This document shows, piece after piece, positions 29,648 to 38,893 of a stretch of 64,000 nucleotides of DNA. Position 1 is the first letter of the stretch, and the number at the start of each line of letters is the position of its first letter. This stretch comes from Streptacidiphilus fuscans. GTDB taxonomy: Bacteria; Actinomycetota; Actinomycetes; Streptomycetales; Streptomycetaceae. The stretch lies in NCBI RefSeq assembly GCF_015690355.1, contig NZ_JADPRT010000004.1, positions 124,001 to 188,000 of the forward strand, written 5' to 3'. The position numbers were made by a program, and so were the translations under genes. The notes beneath the pieces are model-generated. The model saw only the letters and a program-made list of their open reading frames with translations, was not told the origin of the DNA and did not search any database.

Positions 29648-29675
29648 GGCCCCCACCCTGGAGCATGATCGTTCC

Positions 29676-30341
29676 ATGAGCAGCAGCGATACGGCGACCG
29701 GTCCGTCCGGGTCCGGGTCCGCGGAGACCGCGGGGTCCGCGTGCGGGTTCCCGGACATCACCATCAACACCGATCGCCTGGTGCTGCGCGCCTTCGAGCC
29801 CGAGGACGCCCCGGCTCTGGCCGAGATGATGAACGACGAACTGGTCCACCAGTGGACCACCGTGCCCCACCCCTACACCGCCGCCGACGCCCACGCCTGG
29901 GTCCACGGCCGCGCCGCCCGCGAGCGCGACACCTGCCGGGGACTGGTGCTGGCGGCGGTCGAGTTCCTGACCCAGCGTCTGATCGGCACCGTCCGGCTCC
30001 GCGCCACCGACTGGCGTCTGCGCAGCACCGAGGCCCAGGTCGTGGTCGCCCCCTGGGCCCGCGGCGAGGGCTACGCCGGAGAGATCGTCCACGCGGTCGC
30101 GCAGTGGCTCTTCGAGGACCAGAAGTTCGAGCGGCTGGAGCTCCGCACCGCCGCCGGCAACATCTCCGCCCAGCAGGTGGCCCAGAAGCTGGGCGCGATC
30201 AGCGAGGGCGTGCTGCGCAGCTCCTGGCTGGTACGCGGCGCCGACGCGACGCCCGACCGCGAGACCCGCTCCGAGCTGATCGTCTGGAGCCTGCTGCCGG
30301 AGGACCTGTCGGTGGACGACCTCGAACCCGACTGGTCCTGA
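29676..30341 (+). CDS. GNAT family acetyltransferase (RimJ/RimL-like)
   Basis: The product is 221 residues from ATG 29676. After a Gly/Ser-rich N-terminus of about 28 residues, ITINTDRLVLRAFEPEDAPA starts the fold in the way of RimJ/RimL-type enzymes. The acetyl-CoA loop is VVAPWARGEGYAGEIV. The segment ISAQQVAQKLGAISEGVLR is the usual late motif. The acceptor is unknown, protein N-termini or small molecules both being possible. Confidence 0.83.
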   Translation: MSSSDTATGPSGSGSAETAGSACGFPDITINTDRLVLRAFEPEDAPALAEMMNDELVHQWTTVPHPYTAADAHAWVHGRAARERDTCRGLVLAAVEFLTQRLIGTVRLRATDWRLRSTEAQVVVAPWARGEGYAGEIVHAVAQWLFEDQKFERLELRTAAGNISAQQVAQKLGAISEGVLRSSWLVRGADATPDRETRSELIVWSLLPEDLSVDDLEPDWS

Positions 30342-30613
30342 GTCCCTCTCCTCGGCCCCCGGCGGAGCTCACAGCTTTCCCGGGGTGATCGCCGCCCCCG
30401 AAACCGTTAGCCTGTCCGTCGCGGACGCCGGGAGCTCGCTCGCGCCGTCGCGCGCTGTTCGCATGCCCGCCCGACGCACGCGACGCCCGACCCGGACGAC
30501 ACGCCCGGGCTGCGCGTCGACGCCGAACCCGCACAGAACCGACACACCGACACATCGACCGCGCTGACGCCGGCTGGGGGGACTCGCGGAGAGCATGGAG
30601 AGGCGGAACCGCC
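30342..30613 (+). other. upstream region of cobL, no gene seen
   Basis: This 272-bp gap holds TAGCCT at 30409-30414, a possible -10. The rest is C-rich sequence without convincing codon usage. I looked for a cobalamin riboswitch pattern and did not find one here. Confidence 0.35.
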
Positions 30614-31810
30614 GTGGCTGACCGCGTCACCGTCATCGGCTGGGACGGCTCGCCGCTCAGTCAGTCCGCGCGCGCCGCGCTCGACGCGGCCACGCTGGTG
30701 GCCGCGGGCGGCAACCAGCTGCAACAGCTCGACCTCGGCAAGGGCGTCGAGCGGATGGTGCTGGGCAGCGTCGAACTGGTGGCCCGCAGGATCGCCGAGC
30801 ACCGAGGTGCGGCCGTCGTGGTGGCCGAGGGCGACCCCGGGTTCTTCGGCGTGGTGCGCACGCTGCGCCGTCCCGAGTTCGGGCTGGAGATCGAGGTCAT
30901 GCCGGCCGTCTCCGCCGTCGCCGCCGCCTTCGCGCGGGCCGGGATGCCGTGGGACGACGCGCAGATCGTCAGCACCCACAACCGGGGACTGCGCCGCGCG
31001 GTCAACATCTGCCGCGCCCACCCGAAGGTCGCGGTGCTGACCGCGCCCGGCGCCGGCCCCTCCGAGCTCGCGCTGATGCTGCGTGACGTGCACCGCACCT
31101 TCGTGATCTGCGAGGCGCTCGGCACGCCCGAGGAGAACGTCACCGTCCTCACCTCCGACCGGGTCCCCAACCACCTGTGGCGGGACCCGAACGTGGTGCT
31201 GGTCGTCGGCGGGCCCGCGCGCACCGAGTCGCTGCCGCCCTCCGGCTGGCTCGCCGGTCGCCCGGTCGACTTCCCCGGCCCCGCGCGCGGCTGGGCGCTC
31301 CCCTCCGAGCAGGCCGGGTACGAGCGTGAACTCCCGGCCCCGGTGCGGGCATTGGTGCTCGCCCGGCTCGGCCCGCGCCCCGGTGACCTGCTGTGGGACA
31401 TCGGCGCGGGCGACGGCGCGGTCGCCGTCGAAGCGGCCCGCAGCGGCGCGGCGGTCATCGCCGTCGACCGCGACGCGGACGCCTGCGCCCGCCTCGACGT
31501 CAACGCGCGCCGCGCGGGCATCGAGGTGCAGACCGTCCCGGGCAGCGCGCCGGAGGCCCTCGCCGACCTCCCCGAGCCGGACGTGGTCCTGGTCCGCCAC
31601 GGCGCGGACATCCTGCGCGCCTGCCTGACCCGCCGTCCGGAACGCGTCGTCGCGGTCCCGCGCACCCTCACTCAGGCCGAGGAGCTCCGACACGCCTTCG
31701 CGGCGGCCGGGTACTCGGTCGCGGGCACGCTGCTGCAGTCCTCACCGCTGGACGCCTCCGGCGAGCTGGGCGCGGCGGTGCCGAGGTATGTGCTGTGGGG
31801 GGACCGCTAG
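30614..31810 (+). CDS. cobL: precorrin-6Y C5,15-methyltransferase (decarboxylating), CbiE-CbiT fusion
   Basis: The product is 398 residues from GTG 30614. The N-terminal half (CbiE, tetrapyrrole methylase) starts VTVIGWDGSPLSQSARAAL and contains AVVVAEGDPGFFGVVR. The C-terminal half (CbiT, SAM Rossmann fold) has LLWDIGAGDGAVAVEAARSG. Together they methylate C5 and C15 of the corrin ring and remove the C12 acetate carboxyl. It is the first of a short cobalamin run with the BluB-CobT fusion and the CysG/CobA enzyme. Confidence 0.92.
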   Translation: MADRVTVIGWDGSPLSQSARAALDAATLVAAGGNQLQQLDLGKGVERMVLGSVELVARRIAEHRGAAVVVAEGDPGFFGVVRTLRRPEFGLEIEVMPAVSAVAAAFARAGMPWDDAQIVSTHNRGLRRAVNICRAHPKVAVLTAPGAGPSELALMLRDVHRTFVICEALGTPEENVTVLTSDRVPNHLWRDPNVVLVVGGPARTESLPPSGWLAGRPVDFPGPARGWALPSEQAGYERELPAPVRALVLARLGPRPGDLLWDIGAGDGAVAVEAARSGAAVIAVDRDADACARLDVNARRAGIEVQTVPGSAPEALADLPEPDVVLVRHGADILRACLTRRPERVVAVPRTLTQAEELRHAFAAAGYSVAGTLLQSSPLDASGELGAAVPRYVLWGDR

Positions 31811-31874
31811 CGCCGGTCGAACGTCTGTGCGTCCATGAGGCAAGACCGTGGCACTGCCCGTCACTGACGGCAGG

Positions 31875-32055
31875 TAGGCTGACGCTCTGTTCTTACGGGG
31901 CGAGCGCAACGTGGCGGAAGCCACAGCGCGGGCGGGCGTGCTCGTTGGCCATCGCCCCTGATGGGACGGAAGAATGCCGGTTGAGTCCGGGGCGATCGTG
32001 CCGGTTGCCCCGGTTCTGTCGTTCTTGTTGCGGCAGGCCGGTGCTCTCCGGCCCA
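31875..32055 (+). ncRNA. candidate cobalamin riboswitch / structured leader of the BluB-CobT gene
   Basis: A TAGGCT -10 element (31875-31880) precedes a structured 5' region. GGGGCGAGC...TCGCCCC (about 31897-31959) encloses a GTGGC-GGAA-GCCAC hairpin, then GGGACGGAAGAA, a CCGG-TTGAGT-CCGG hairpin and GCGATCGTGCC follow. That order resembles the core of actinobacterial cobalamin riboswitches (GGGA/GAAG, then the CCGGT-GA-TCCGG hairpin and a B12-box-like tract), but the GCCACTG box is not intact. A later GGCCGG-6-CCGGCC hairpin (32036-32053) could be the output element. The gene downstream belongs to B12 synthesis, which fits. I rate the family call as tentative. Confidence 0.45.
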
Positions 32056-32145
32056 CCGCAGCGAGGCGAGGACCGGAACGGTGGGTGTCGCGGTCGTGGA
32101 CCGCGTCGCCGCGCACGCCAGGCGGCCCTGGAAGGAGCCAGTGAC

Positions 32146-35100
32146 ATGAGCGAATCCGGCAACGTCCCGAACGGGGGGCAGGTCTCGGGCGCCGAGCCGG
32201 AGCAGGTGCCGCAGGCGGACAGCCGCCCTGCGTACACCTTCCTCGACGAAGTGGACGACGAGGAGGAGCTGCTCATGCCCGGTCCGCAGGACGCCTGGAA
32301 CGAGGCCACGGTGAGGGGTCAGGGCGCGCCGATGCCCGCACCGCACGCCGCGCCGGTCCCGCCGTCCGCCCAGATCCCGCACGCCGCGCAGCCGATGCAG
32401 GCGGCGCACTTCCAGGGCGGCGTGCCCGGTCAGGAGATGTACCTCCAGCAGCCGGTGCTCGCTGAGCCGTCCGGGCTCGCGGCCCACGCGGCGCAGGTTC
32501 CGAGCCCCGGCCAGATGATCGACCCGCTGACGGACCCGCTGCCGCAGCTGTTCAACGAGCCGCTGACCGGTCCTCACGCCGATCCGGTGCCGTACGCCGT
32601 GGAGCCGGTCGCGCCCGTCGCCCCGGTCGTGCCCGTCGTGCCCGAGCCCACGCCTACGGGTGACGTCGCGTACGCGCAGGAGCACGCCGGTGCGCCCGCG
32701 CCGTCCTGGCCGCCGGTCGCGCCGCCCGTGCTGCACGCCGAGGCCATCCCGGACGTGCTCAACGGCGTCCCGGCCGAGGCGATGGCGCAGGCACCTGTGC
32801 AGGCGCAGCCGGAGTTCCAGCCGGACGTTCAGCCCGACGCCCAGGCGGCGTACGCGGCCGAGGCCCAGCCCGGCGTCGAGCAGGCGCAGGCGTCGGGTCC
32901 GGGCGTCGCGGAGCAGCAGGCGCAGCGCCGTCCGCTGCACGCCGGTCCGCCCATCCCCGACCCGTCCCTGATGACGGGCCAGGTCCCGGTCCGCTCGCTG
33001 GCCGACCGTGGGCCCAGCGGCGCGAACTCCGGTCTTCCGTCCGGTACGCCGCCGCACGGCATCCCGGTGCCGGTGGTTCCGGTTCCCGCCGGTGCCACCA
33101 ACGGTGCGCCCGAGTACCTCGACCAGACCGCCGCAGCGGAGCCCGCCCACGCTCAGGTCCAGGTCCAGGTCCAGGTCCAGGACCACGCTCAGGCCCTGGT
33201 CGACCCGACGCAGGCTCAGGCAGGCGCGCCGATCGCCGTGGCGACCGCCATGCCCACGCCCATCGTCCCGCCGCAGATGCCGTCCCCGGAGAGCACGCTG
33301 GGCGGCAACGCCGCGTCCGCGCAGCAGCACGCCGAGGCCGTCGCGGCACCGGTCGCGCCTGAGGCACCCGTGGTGCACCAGCCGGAGCAGCCGGAGCAGG
33401 TCGAGCAGCCCGCCCAGGTGCCGGCGAGGGACGAGCCGACGGCCATGCCCGTCGCCGAGGCTCCCGTCGCGGAGGCGGTGATTCCGGCGCAGGGCGCGCG
33501 CGTTGACGGTCCGCAGAGCCGGATCGCCAGCTTCATCGCGCCGCCGTCCGGTGCACCGGTGGAGGTTCCGGCCGTCCCGGTCGAGCCGGAGGTCACCGCG
33601 CAGGGCACCGGTGTGCTCACCGTCGACCCGGAGCCGGTCGCCGTGCAGCCTGACGCCACGTCCGAGGCCCCGGCCGAGACGCAGCCGCAGGCTGCTGTCG
33701 CCGAGCAGGCGAACGAGCACGTGAACGAGATCGTGAACCAGAACGACGTCCCGACCGAGTCGCCGGCCGTCGAGAACGTTGTGGAGCCCGCCGTCGAAAC
33801 CGTCGCCGAAACCCCCGTCGAGTCCGCTGCTGCCGTCGAGGCGCCTGTCGGCGCCCCGATCGTGATCGAGCCCGCTGCCGCCGAGGCCCCCGCTGACGCC
33901 GCCCAGCCCGAGGCCGTCACCGCGCCCGAGCAGCCCGCCGAGGCGAAGCCGGAACCGGCCGAGGACGCGACCCCGGAGCCCGACACCCAGGCCGCCGCCG
34001 AGCAGGCCGCGCAGCCGGAGCAGCCGGTGGAGGCCGCGCAGCCCGCCGCCGCGCCTGAGCCGGACGCCGTCACGGTCGCTGCCGACGCCGAGACCCAGCC
34101 CGAGGCGCAGCAGCCCGTGGCCGCCGTCGAGGCGGACGCGAAGCCTGAGGCGGTCGAGGATGCCGAGGACGCCGACGAAGCGGAGGACGAAGAGGTGGAC
34201 GGCGAAGCAGCACCGGCCTACAACGAGGACATGCGCGAGGCGGTCCACCGCGTCATGCGTGAGCGTCGCGACATCCGCAACGGCTTCCGCACCGACCCGA
34301 TCCCGCACGAGGTGCTGATCCGCGTCCTGGAGGCCGCCCACACCGCGCCCAGCGTCGGATACTCGCAGCCCTGGGACTTCGTGGTCATCCGCTCCGCGAA
34401 GACCCGGGCCCGGATGCACGAGCTGGCGGAGCGTCAGCGCGACGTCTACGCCGACTCCCTCCCCAAGAGCCGCGCCAAGCAGTTCAAGGAACTGAAGATC
34501 GAGGCGATCCGGGAGACCCCGGTCAACATCGTCGTCACCGCCGACCGTACCCGCGGTGGTCGCCACACCCTCGGCCGTCACACCCAGCCGCAGATGGCGC
34601 CGTACTCGGCCGCGCTCGCGGTGGAGAACCTCTGGCTCGCCGCGCGTGCCGAGGGCCTCGGTGTGGGTTGGGTCAGCTTCTTCGACGAGGAGGAGCTCGT
34701 CCGCGAGCTCGGCCTGCCGGACCACCTGGAGGTCGTCGCCTACCTCTGCGTCGGCTACGTCAACGAGTTCCCCGACGAGCCGGAGCTCGCGCAGGCGGGC
34801 TGGGCGAAGAAGCGTCCGCTCTCCTGGGTGGTGCACGAGGAGACCTACGGCCGCCGCGCCCTGCCGGGCGAGGAGCCGCACAGTGTGCTGCAGGAGACCC
34901 TGCGCGGCATCCGCCCGCTGGACGCCAAGGCGCTCGGCGAGGCGTGGGACCGGCAGAAGCGGATGACCAAGCCGGCCGGCTCGCTGGGCATGCTGGAGAT
35001 AATCTCCGCTCAGCTCTGCGGCCTCTCCCGCAAGTGCCCGCCGCCGATCCCCGAGCCCGCGTGCGTCGCGGTCTTCGCGGGCGACCACGGCGTGCACGCC

Positions 35101-35955
35101 CAGGGCGTCACCCCGTGGCCGCAGGAGGTCACGGCGCAGATGGTCGGCAACTTCCTGGCGGGCGGCGCGGTCGTCAACGCGTTCGCCACCCAGCTGGGCG
35201 CCGAGGTCTGCGTGGTCGACGTGGGCGTCGCCTCCGAGCTGCCCCCGGCGATCGAGTCCGGCCGCACCACCGGCCTGCTGCCGCGCAAGGTCCGTCCGGG
35301 CACGGCCGACATGACGCAGGGCCCCGCGATGTCCCGCGAGGAGGCCATGCGCGCGCTGGAGGTCGGCATCGAGACCGCCCGCGACCTGGTCGCGGCGGGC
35401 AACAAGGCGCTGGTCACCGGCGACATGGGGATCGCCAACACCACCGCGGCGGCGGCGCTGATCTGCGTCTTCACCGGCGAGGACCCGGCGGTCGTCACCG
35501 GTCGCGGCACGGGCATCGACGACGAGACGCACGCCCGCAAGGTCGCCGTCATCCGTCAGGCCCTGGAGCTGCACCGTCCGGACCCGGCCGACCCGATCGG
35601 TGTCCTCGCGGCGGTCGGCGGCTTGGAGCACGCGGCCATCGCGGGCTTCCTGCTGGGCGCGGCGTCGCTGCGCACGCCGGTGATCCTGGACGGCGTGATC
35701 GCCGGTTCGGCGGCGCTGGTCGCCAAGGCGATCGCCCCCGAGGTGCTCGCCGCGTGCATCGCGGGCCACCGCTCGGCGGAGCCGGGTCACAAGGCGGCGC
35801 TGGCGAAACTGGGTCTGCGTCCGCTGATCGACCTCGACCTCCGTCTCGGCGAGGGCACGGGTGCGCTGCTGGCGCTGCCGCTGGTCCAGTCGGCGGCGCG
35901 GGCGATGCACGACGTCGCCACGTTCGACTCGGCCGGGGTCACCGAGAAGCACTGA
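32146..35955 (+). CDS. cobT: BluB-CobT fusion with a long disordered N-terminal region
   Basis: The product is 1269 residues from ATG 32146, behind GAAGGAG. Residues 1 to about 690 are low-complexity, rich in Pro, Ala, Gln, Glu and Val, turning strongly acidic near 670-690. Residues about 692-905 are a nitroreductase-fold BluB domain (ERRDIRNGFRTDPIP, APSVGYSQPWDF, GVGWVSFFDEEE), which cleaves FMN to 5,6-dimethylbenzimidazole. Residues about 925-1269 are CobT (GDHGVHAQGVTPWPQEVT, VTGDMGIANTTAAAAL), which attaches ribose phosphate to that base; the catalytic Glu is 1236 in GEGTGA. Two steps of lower-ligand supply are thus joined in one chain. Confidence 0.93.
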   Translation: MSESGNVPNGGQVSGAEPEQVPQADSRPAYTFLDEVDDEEELLMPGPQDAWNEATVRGQGAPMPAPHAAPVPPSAQIPHAAQPMQAAHFQGGVPGQEMYLQQPVLAEPSGLAAHAAQVPSPGQMIDPLTDPLPQLFNEPLTGPHADPVPYAVEPVAPVAPVVPVVPEPTPTGDVAYAQEHAGAPAPSWPPVAPPVLHAEAIPDVLNGVPAEAMAQAPVQAQPEFQPDVQPDAQAAYAAEAQPGVEQAQASGPGVAEQQAQRRPLHAGPPIPDPSLMTGQVPVRSLADRGPSGANSGLPSGTPPHGIPVPVVPVPAGATNGAPEYLDQTAAAEPAHAQVQVQVQVQDHAQALVDPTQAQAGAPIAVATAMPTPIVPPQMPSPESTLGGNAASAQQHAEAVAAPVAPEAPVVHQPEQPEQVEQPAQVPARDEPTAMPVAEAPVAEAVIPAQGARVDGPQSRIASFIAPPSGAPVEVPAVPVEPEVTAQGTGVLTVDPEPVAVQPDATSEAPAETQPQAAVAEQANEHVNEIVNQNDVPTESPAVENVVEPAVETVAETPVESAAAVEAPVGAPIVIEPAAAEAPADAAQPEAVTAPEQPAEAKPEPAEDATPEPDTQAAAEQAAQPEQPVEAAQPAAAPEPDAVTVAADAETQPEAQQPVAAVEADAKPEAVEDAEDADEAEDEEVDGEAAPAYNEDMREAVHRVMRERRDIRNGFRTDPIPHEVLIRVLEAAHTAPSVGYSQPWDFVVIRSAKTRARMHELAERQRDVYADSLPKSRAKQFKELKIEAIRETPVNIVVTADRTRGGRHTLGRHTQPQMAPYSAALAVENLWLAARAEGLGVGWVSFFDEEELVRELGLPDHLEVVAYLCVGYVNEFPDEPELAQAGWAKKRPLSWVVHEETYGRRALPGEEPHSVLQETLRGIRPLDAKALGEAWDRQKRMTKPAGSLGMLEIISAQLCGLSRKCPPPIPEPACVAVFAGDHGVHAQGVTPWPQEVTAQMVGNFLAGGAVVNAFATQLGAEVCVVDVGVASELPPAIESGRTTGLLPRKVRPGTADMTQGPAMSREEAMRALEVGIETARDLVAAGNKALVTGDMGIANTTAAAALICVFTGEDPAVVTGRGTGIDDETHARKVAVIRQALELHRPDPADPIGVLAAVGGLEHAAIAGFLLGAASLRTPVILDGVIAGSAALVAKAIAPEVLAACIAGHRSAEPGHKAALAKLGLRPLIDLDLRLGEGTGALLALPLVQSAARAMHDVATFDSAGVTEKH
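33154..33182 (+). repeat. hexanucleotide tandem repeat inside the disordered region
   Basis: About five copies of CAGGTC in a row encode alternating Gln-Val. It is a likely site of replication slippage, in frame, so length change would not break the protein. Confidence 0.8.
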
Positions 35956-36038
35956 CGCCCTGACGGGCGGCAGAATCGCTTCTGCATGGGAACGTGCGGT
36001 GGGTCACCTTTTGCTGCCGCATGTGGTTGCAGCACGCT

Positions 36039-36142
36039 AGGGGCGCGAGGAACTGCGTGACAAGCCACCCTGTGTGGTGAGTCGCTGATCGAGCAGGGCC
36101 ATCCGCATCGGGTGGGTTTCTCGCGCAGTTCCCCGCGCCCCT
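36039..36142. repeat. dispersed intergenic inverted repeat, copy D
   Basis: Left arm AGGGGCGCGAGGAACTGCGT-GACAAGCCACCC and right arm GGGTGGG...CGCGCAGTTCCCCGCGCCCCT (each arm given in part) bracket a spacer of about 40 bases. It separates the BluB-CobT gene from the CysG/CobA gene and can fold into a long hairpin on either strand. Confidence 0.85.
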
Positions 36143-36185
36143 GATTGTTCCCTTCGCCGTTCTCACGTTCTCCGGAGTGCAACTG

Positions 36186-37412
36186 ATGCCCACCGCCCCG
36201 CTCGACGACGACACCACCCCGCCGTACCCCGTCGGATTGCGACTGGCCGGCCGCAGGGTCGTCGTGCTCGGCGGGGGACAGGTGGCCCAGAGGCGGCTGC
36301 CGGCCCTGCTGAACGCGGGCGCCGACGTGGTCGTGATCGCGCCGGAGACGACGCCCGCCGTGCAGGCGATGGCCGACGCCGGTGAGCTGCGCTGGGAGCA
36401 GCGCGGCTACCTGCCCGGTGATCTCGCGGACGCGTGGTACGCGCTGATCGCCACCTCCGACCCGGAGACCAACGCCACCGCCGCGGCGCACGCCGAGACG
36501 CTCCGCGTCTTCTGCTCGCGTGCTGACGACGCGTCCGCCGCCTCGGCGTGGACGCCCGCCAGCGGGCGGCAGGAGGGGACGGTCGTGGCCGTGCTCTCCG
36601 GCGACCCACGCCGGTCCGCGGGGCTGCGGGACGCGATCATCGGCGGGCTGCGCGACGGCAGCCTCGCCGCCGCACACCACCGCGGCCGCACGGCCGGGGT
36701 CGCGCTCGTCGGCGGGGGACCGGGCGACCCGGACCTGATCACCGTGAAGGGCCGCCGCCTGCTCGCCGAGGCCGACGTCGTCGTCGCGGACCGGCTCGCC
36801 CCGCGCGAGCTGCTTGAGGAGCTGCCGCCGCACGTCGAGGTGATCGACGCGTCCAAGATCCCCTACGGCCGGTACATGGCCCAGGAGGCGATCAACAACG
36901 CGCTGATCGAGCTTGCCAAGGCGGGCAAGTTCGTGGTCCGGCTCAAGGGCGGCGACCCCTACGTCTTCGGGCGCGGCATGGAGGAGCTGATCGCCTGCAC
37001 CGAGGCGGGCGTGCCGGTCGTCGAGGTGCCCGGCATCTCCAGCTCCATCAGCGTGCCTGCTGCGGCCGGGATCCCGGTGACGCACCGGGGCGTGACGCAC
37101 GAGTTCTCCGTCATCTCCGGCCACGTCGCGCCCGAGGACGAGCGCTCGCTGGTCGACTGGGACGCCGCCGCCAAGATGCGCGGCACCCTGGTGCTGCTGA
37201 TGGCCGTCGAGCGGATCGGCGCCATCTCCGCCGCGCTGGTCGCGGGCGGCCGCGCGCCGGAGACGCCGGTGGCTGTGGTTCAGGAGGGGACCACCGCCGC
37301 GCAGCGCGTCGTCCGGGCCACGCTGGCCGACGTCGCCGCCGTCGTCGAGGCCGAGGGCATCCGGCCGCCCGCCGTCGTCGTGATCGGTGACGTCGTCGCC
37401 TTGGCACCGTGA
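36186..37412 (+). CDS. cobA: uroporphyrinogen-III C-methyltransferase with siroheme-synthase N-terminus
   Basis: The product is 408 residues from ATG 36186 (CGGAG eight bases upstream; GTG 36177 is possible). Residues about 12-150 form a CysG(B)-like NAD-binding domain (GRRVVVLGGGQVAQRRLPAL in part), which oxidises precorrin-2 and chelates iron. Residues about 165-408 are the SAM-dependent methyltransferase: VALVGGGPGDPDLIT, VRLKGGDPYVFGRG and HRGVTHEF. It makes precorrin-2, the branch point to siroheme and B12. It lacks an obvious third catalytic region, so it is a two-part version of CysG. Confidence 0.92.
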   Translation: MPTAPLDDDTTPPYPVGLRLAGRRVVVLGGGQVAQRRLPALLNAGADVVVIAPETTPAVQAMADAGELRWEQRGYLPGDLADAWYALIATSDPETNATAAAHAETLRVFCSRADDASAASAWTPASGRQEGTVVAVLSGDPRRSAGLRDAIIGGLRDGSLAAAHHRGRTAGVALVGGGPGDPDLITVKGRRLLAEADVVVADRLAPRELLEELPPHVEVIDASKIPYGRYMAQEAINNALIELAKAGKFVVRLKGGDPYVFGRGMEELIACTEAGVPVVEVPGISSSISVPAAAGIPVTHRGVTHEFSVISGHVAPEDERSLVDWDAAAKMRGTLVLLMAVERIGAISAALVAGGRAPETPVAVVQEGTTAAQRVVRATLADVAAVVEAEGIRPPAVVVIGDVVALAP

Positions 37413-37435
37413 GCCGTAGCGGGCAGGATCGACCC

Positions 37436-38239
37436 GTGGCCGAGCTCATCACCATCAAGGACCCGGAGGACCCGCGCCTCCACGACTACGTCGCCCTGAC
37501 CGACGTCGAACTGCGCCGCCGCCGCGAGCCGGCGGAGGGCCTGTTCATCGCCGAGGGCGAGAAGGTGATCCGGCGTGCCCGGCTGGCCGGGTACCGGATG
37601 CGGTCGATGCTGCTGTCGGCCAAGTGGATCGACCAGATGAAGGACGTCATCGACGAGGTCCCGGCCCCGGTCTACGCGGTCACCCCGGCCGTCGCCGAGC
37701 AGGTCACCGGCTACCACGTGCACCGCGGCGCGCTCGCGTCGATGCAGCGCAAGCCCGCCGCGTCGGTCAAGGACGTGCTGGCCGGGGCGCGGCGGGTCGC
37801 GGTCTTCGAGGACCTGGTCGACCACGCCAACACCGGTGCGGCCTTCCGCAACGCGGCGGCGCTCGGCGTCGACGCGGTCCTGCTCAGCCCGCGCTGCGCG
37901 GACCCGCTCTACCGACGCTCCGTCAAGGTGTCGATGGGCGCGGTGCTCAGCCTCCCCTACGCGGTCCTCGACCCGTGGCCGGACGGGCTCACGCTGCTGC
38001 GCGACGAGGGCTTCACCATCGCCGCCCTCTGCCTCGCCGACCGGGCGATCCCGCTGGACGAGTTCGTCGCCCGCAGGCACGAGCGCCTGGCGCTGGTCTT
38101 CGGCACGGAGGGCAGCGGCCTCTCCACGGCGGCTCTGCGTGCGGCCGACGAGTGGGTCACCATCCCGATGGCCAACGGCGTCGACTCGCTCAACGTGGCG
38201 GCGGCCTCCGCCGTCGCCTTCTACGCCACGCGACGGTAG
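37436..38239 (+). CDS. SpoU/TrmH family RNA 2'-O-methyltransferase
   Basis: The product is 267 residues from GTG 37436 (CAGGA upstream); an upstream GTG 37409 overlaps the previous stop and would add nine residues. The N-terminal substrate-binding domain (GLFIAEGEKVIRRA) precedes a knotted SPOUT domain with the three motifs: DLVDHANTGAAFRNAAALG, ALVFGTEGSGLS and IPMANGVDSLNVAAA. It methylates a ribose in rRNA or tRNA; the exact site is not known. It is probably translated with cobA. Confidence 0.9.
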   Translation: MAELITIKDPEDPRLHDYVALTDVELRRRREPAEGLFIAEGEKVIRRARLAGYRMRSMLLSAKWIDQMKDVIDEVPAPVYAVTPAVAEQVTGYHVHRGALASMQRKPAASVKDVLAGARRVAVFEDLVDHANTGAAFRNAAALGVDAVLLSPRCADPLYRRSVKVSMGAVLSLPYAVLDPWPDGLTLLRDEGFTIAALCLADRAIPLDEFVARRHERLALVFGTEGSGLSTAALRAADEWVTIPMANGVDSLNVAAASAVAFYATRR

Positions 38240-38257
38240 GACACGTCCGCTTGGGCG

Positions 38258-38893
38258 CTAACGGTCGGCCGCAGCCCAGCCAGGGTCGCGGCCGGTCACG
38301 CCGAGCAGGCGGTGCAGCGGTGGCGCGTCGTTCGGCACGGTGACCGGCGGGCCGAACAGGCCCGGCAGTCCTGCCGGGTTCTGCTCGGCGATGGACCAGG
38401 CCCAGGCGTAGGCGGCGTTGATCGCCGGGTCGTCGGTGCCGTCGTGCGCGGGGAAGGGCTGCCCGGTGGCGGCGGCCAGGTCCCAGCCGTGGACGAGCAC
38501 CTCGTCCAGCCCGGCTGCGCCCGCGATCTCCGCGGGCAGGTCCAGCCCGCCGACCGTGGTGACGCCCGTCCAGGCCTCGGTCGGCTCCCAGGCCGCCGCC
38601 AAGGCGTCGAGCCGCTCCGGCAGGCGGTCGCGCCAGTCGTCGCCGAGCCGTGACGCGTCCGGCGTCCTGGCCCGGCCCCCGTCGGGCAGCTGCTCCTTCC
38701 GGGCCGCCGCGGCGAAGGCGAGGCAGAGGCCGTCGATATGGTCGAGCAGCGCGGCGACGGTGATCCCGCCGCAGGGCGTCGGCGCGTCGAGCTGCTCGTC
38801 GCGCACACCTCGGACGACGTGGCCGACCAGCGTCGTCGCGGGGCGGAAGTCGACGGGGTCCGCGGGGTGGGGTCCTGCAACCGGCGTGGTCAT
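38258..38893 (-). CDS. DinB-like TIGR03086 family metal-binding protein
   Basis: The product is 211 residues from ATG 38893, behind GAGGAGA. The four-helix fold of the mycothiol-dependent maleylpyruvate isomerase N-terminal type is visible: ALLDHIDGLCLAF supplies the first His, and VLVHGWDLAAATGQPF the later H-x3-D, as in the TIGR03086 group. Such proteins bind zinc and may be mycothiol-dependent, but no reaction is established. ATGA overlap joins it to the NlpC/P60-like gene upstream. Confidence 0.85.
   Translation of the reverse strand: MTTPVAGPHPADPVDFRPATTLVGHVVRGVRDEQLDAPTPCGGITVAALLDHIDGLCLAFAAAARKEQLPDGGRARTPDASRLGDDWRDRLPERLDALAAAWEPTEAWTGVTTVGGLDLPAEIAGAAGLDEVLVHGWDLAAATGQPFPAHDGTDDPAINAAYAWAWSIAEQNPAGLPGLFGPPVTVPNDAPPLHRLLGVTGRDPGWAAADR

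Noticed and set aside
30342..30613. A cobalamin riboswitch before cobL
   Set aside because: The needed hairpins and the B12-box region are not visible there.
31861..35952. A 1363-residue open frame on the minus strand opposite the BluB-CobT gene
   Set aside because: It is the high-GC antisense shadow of a gene with clear domains; composition is Arg/Gly/Leu-rich with no family motif.
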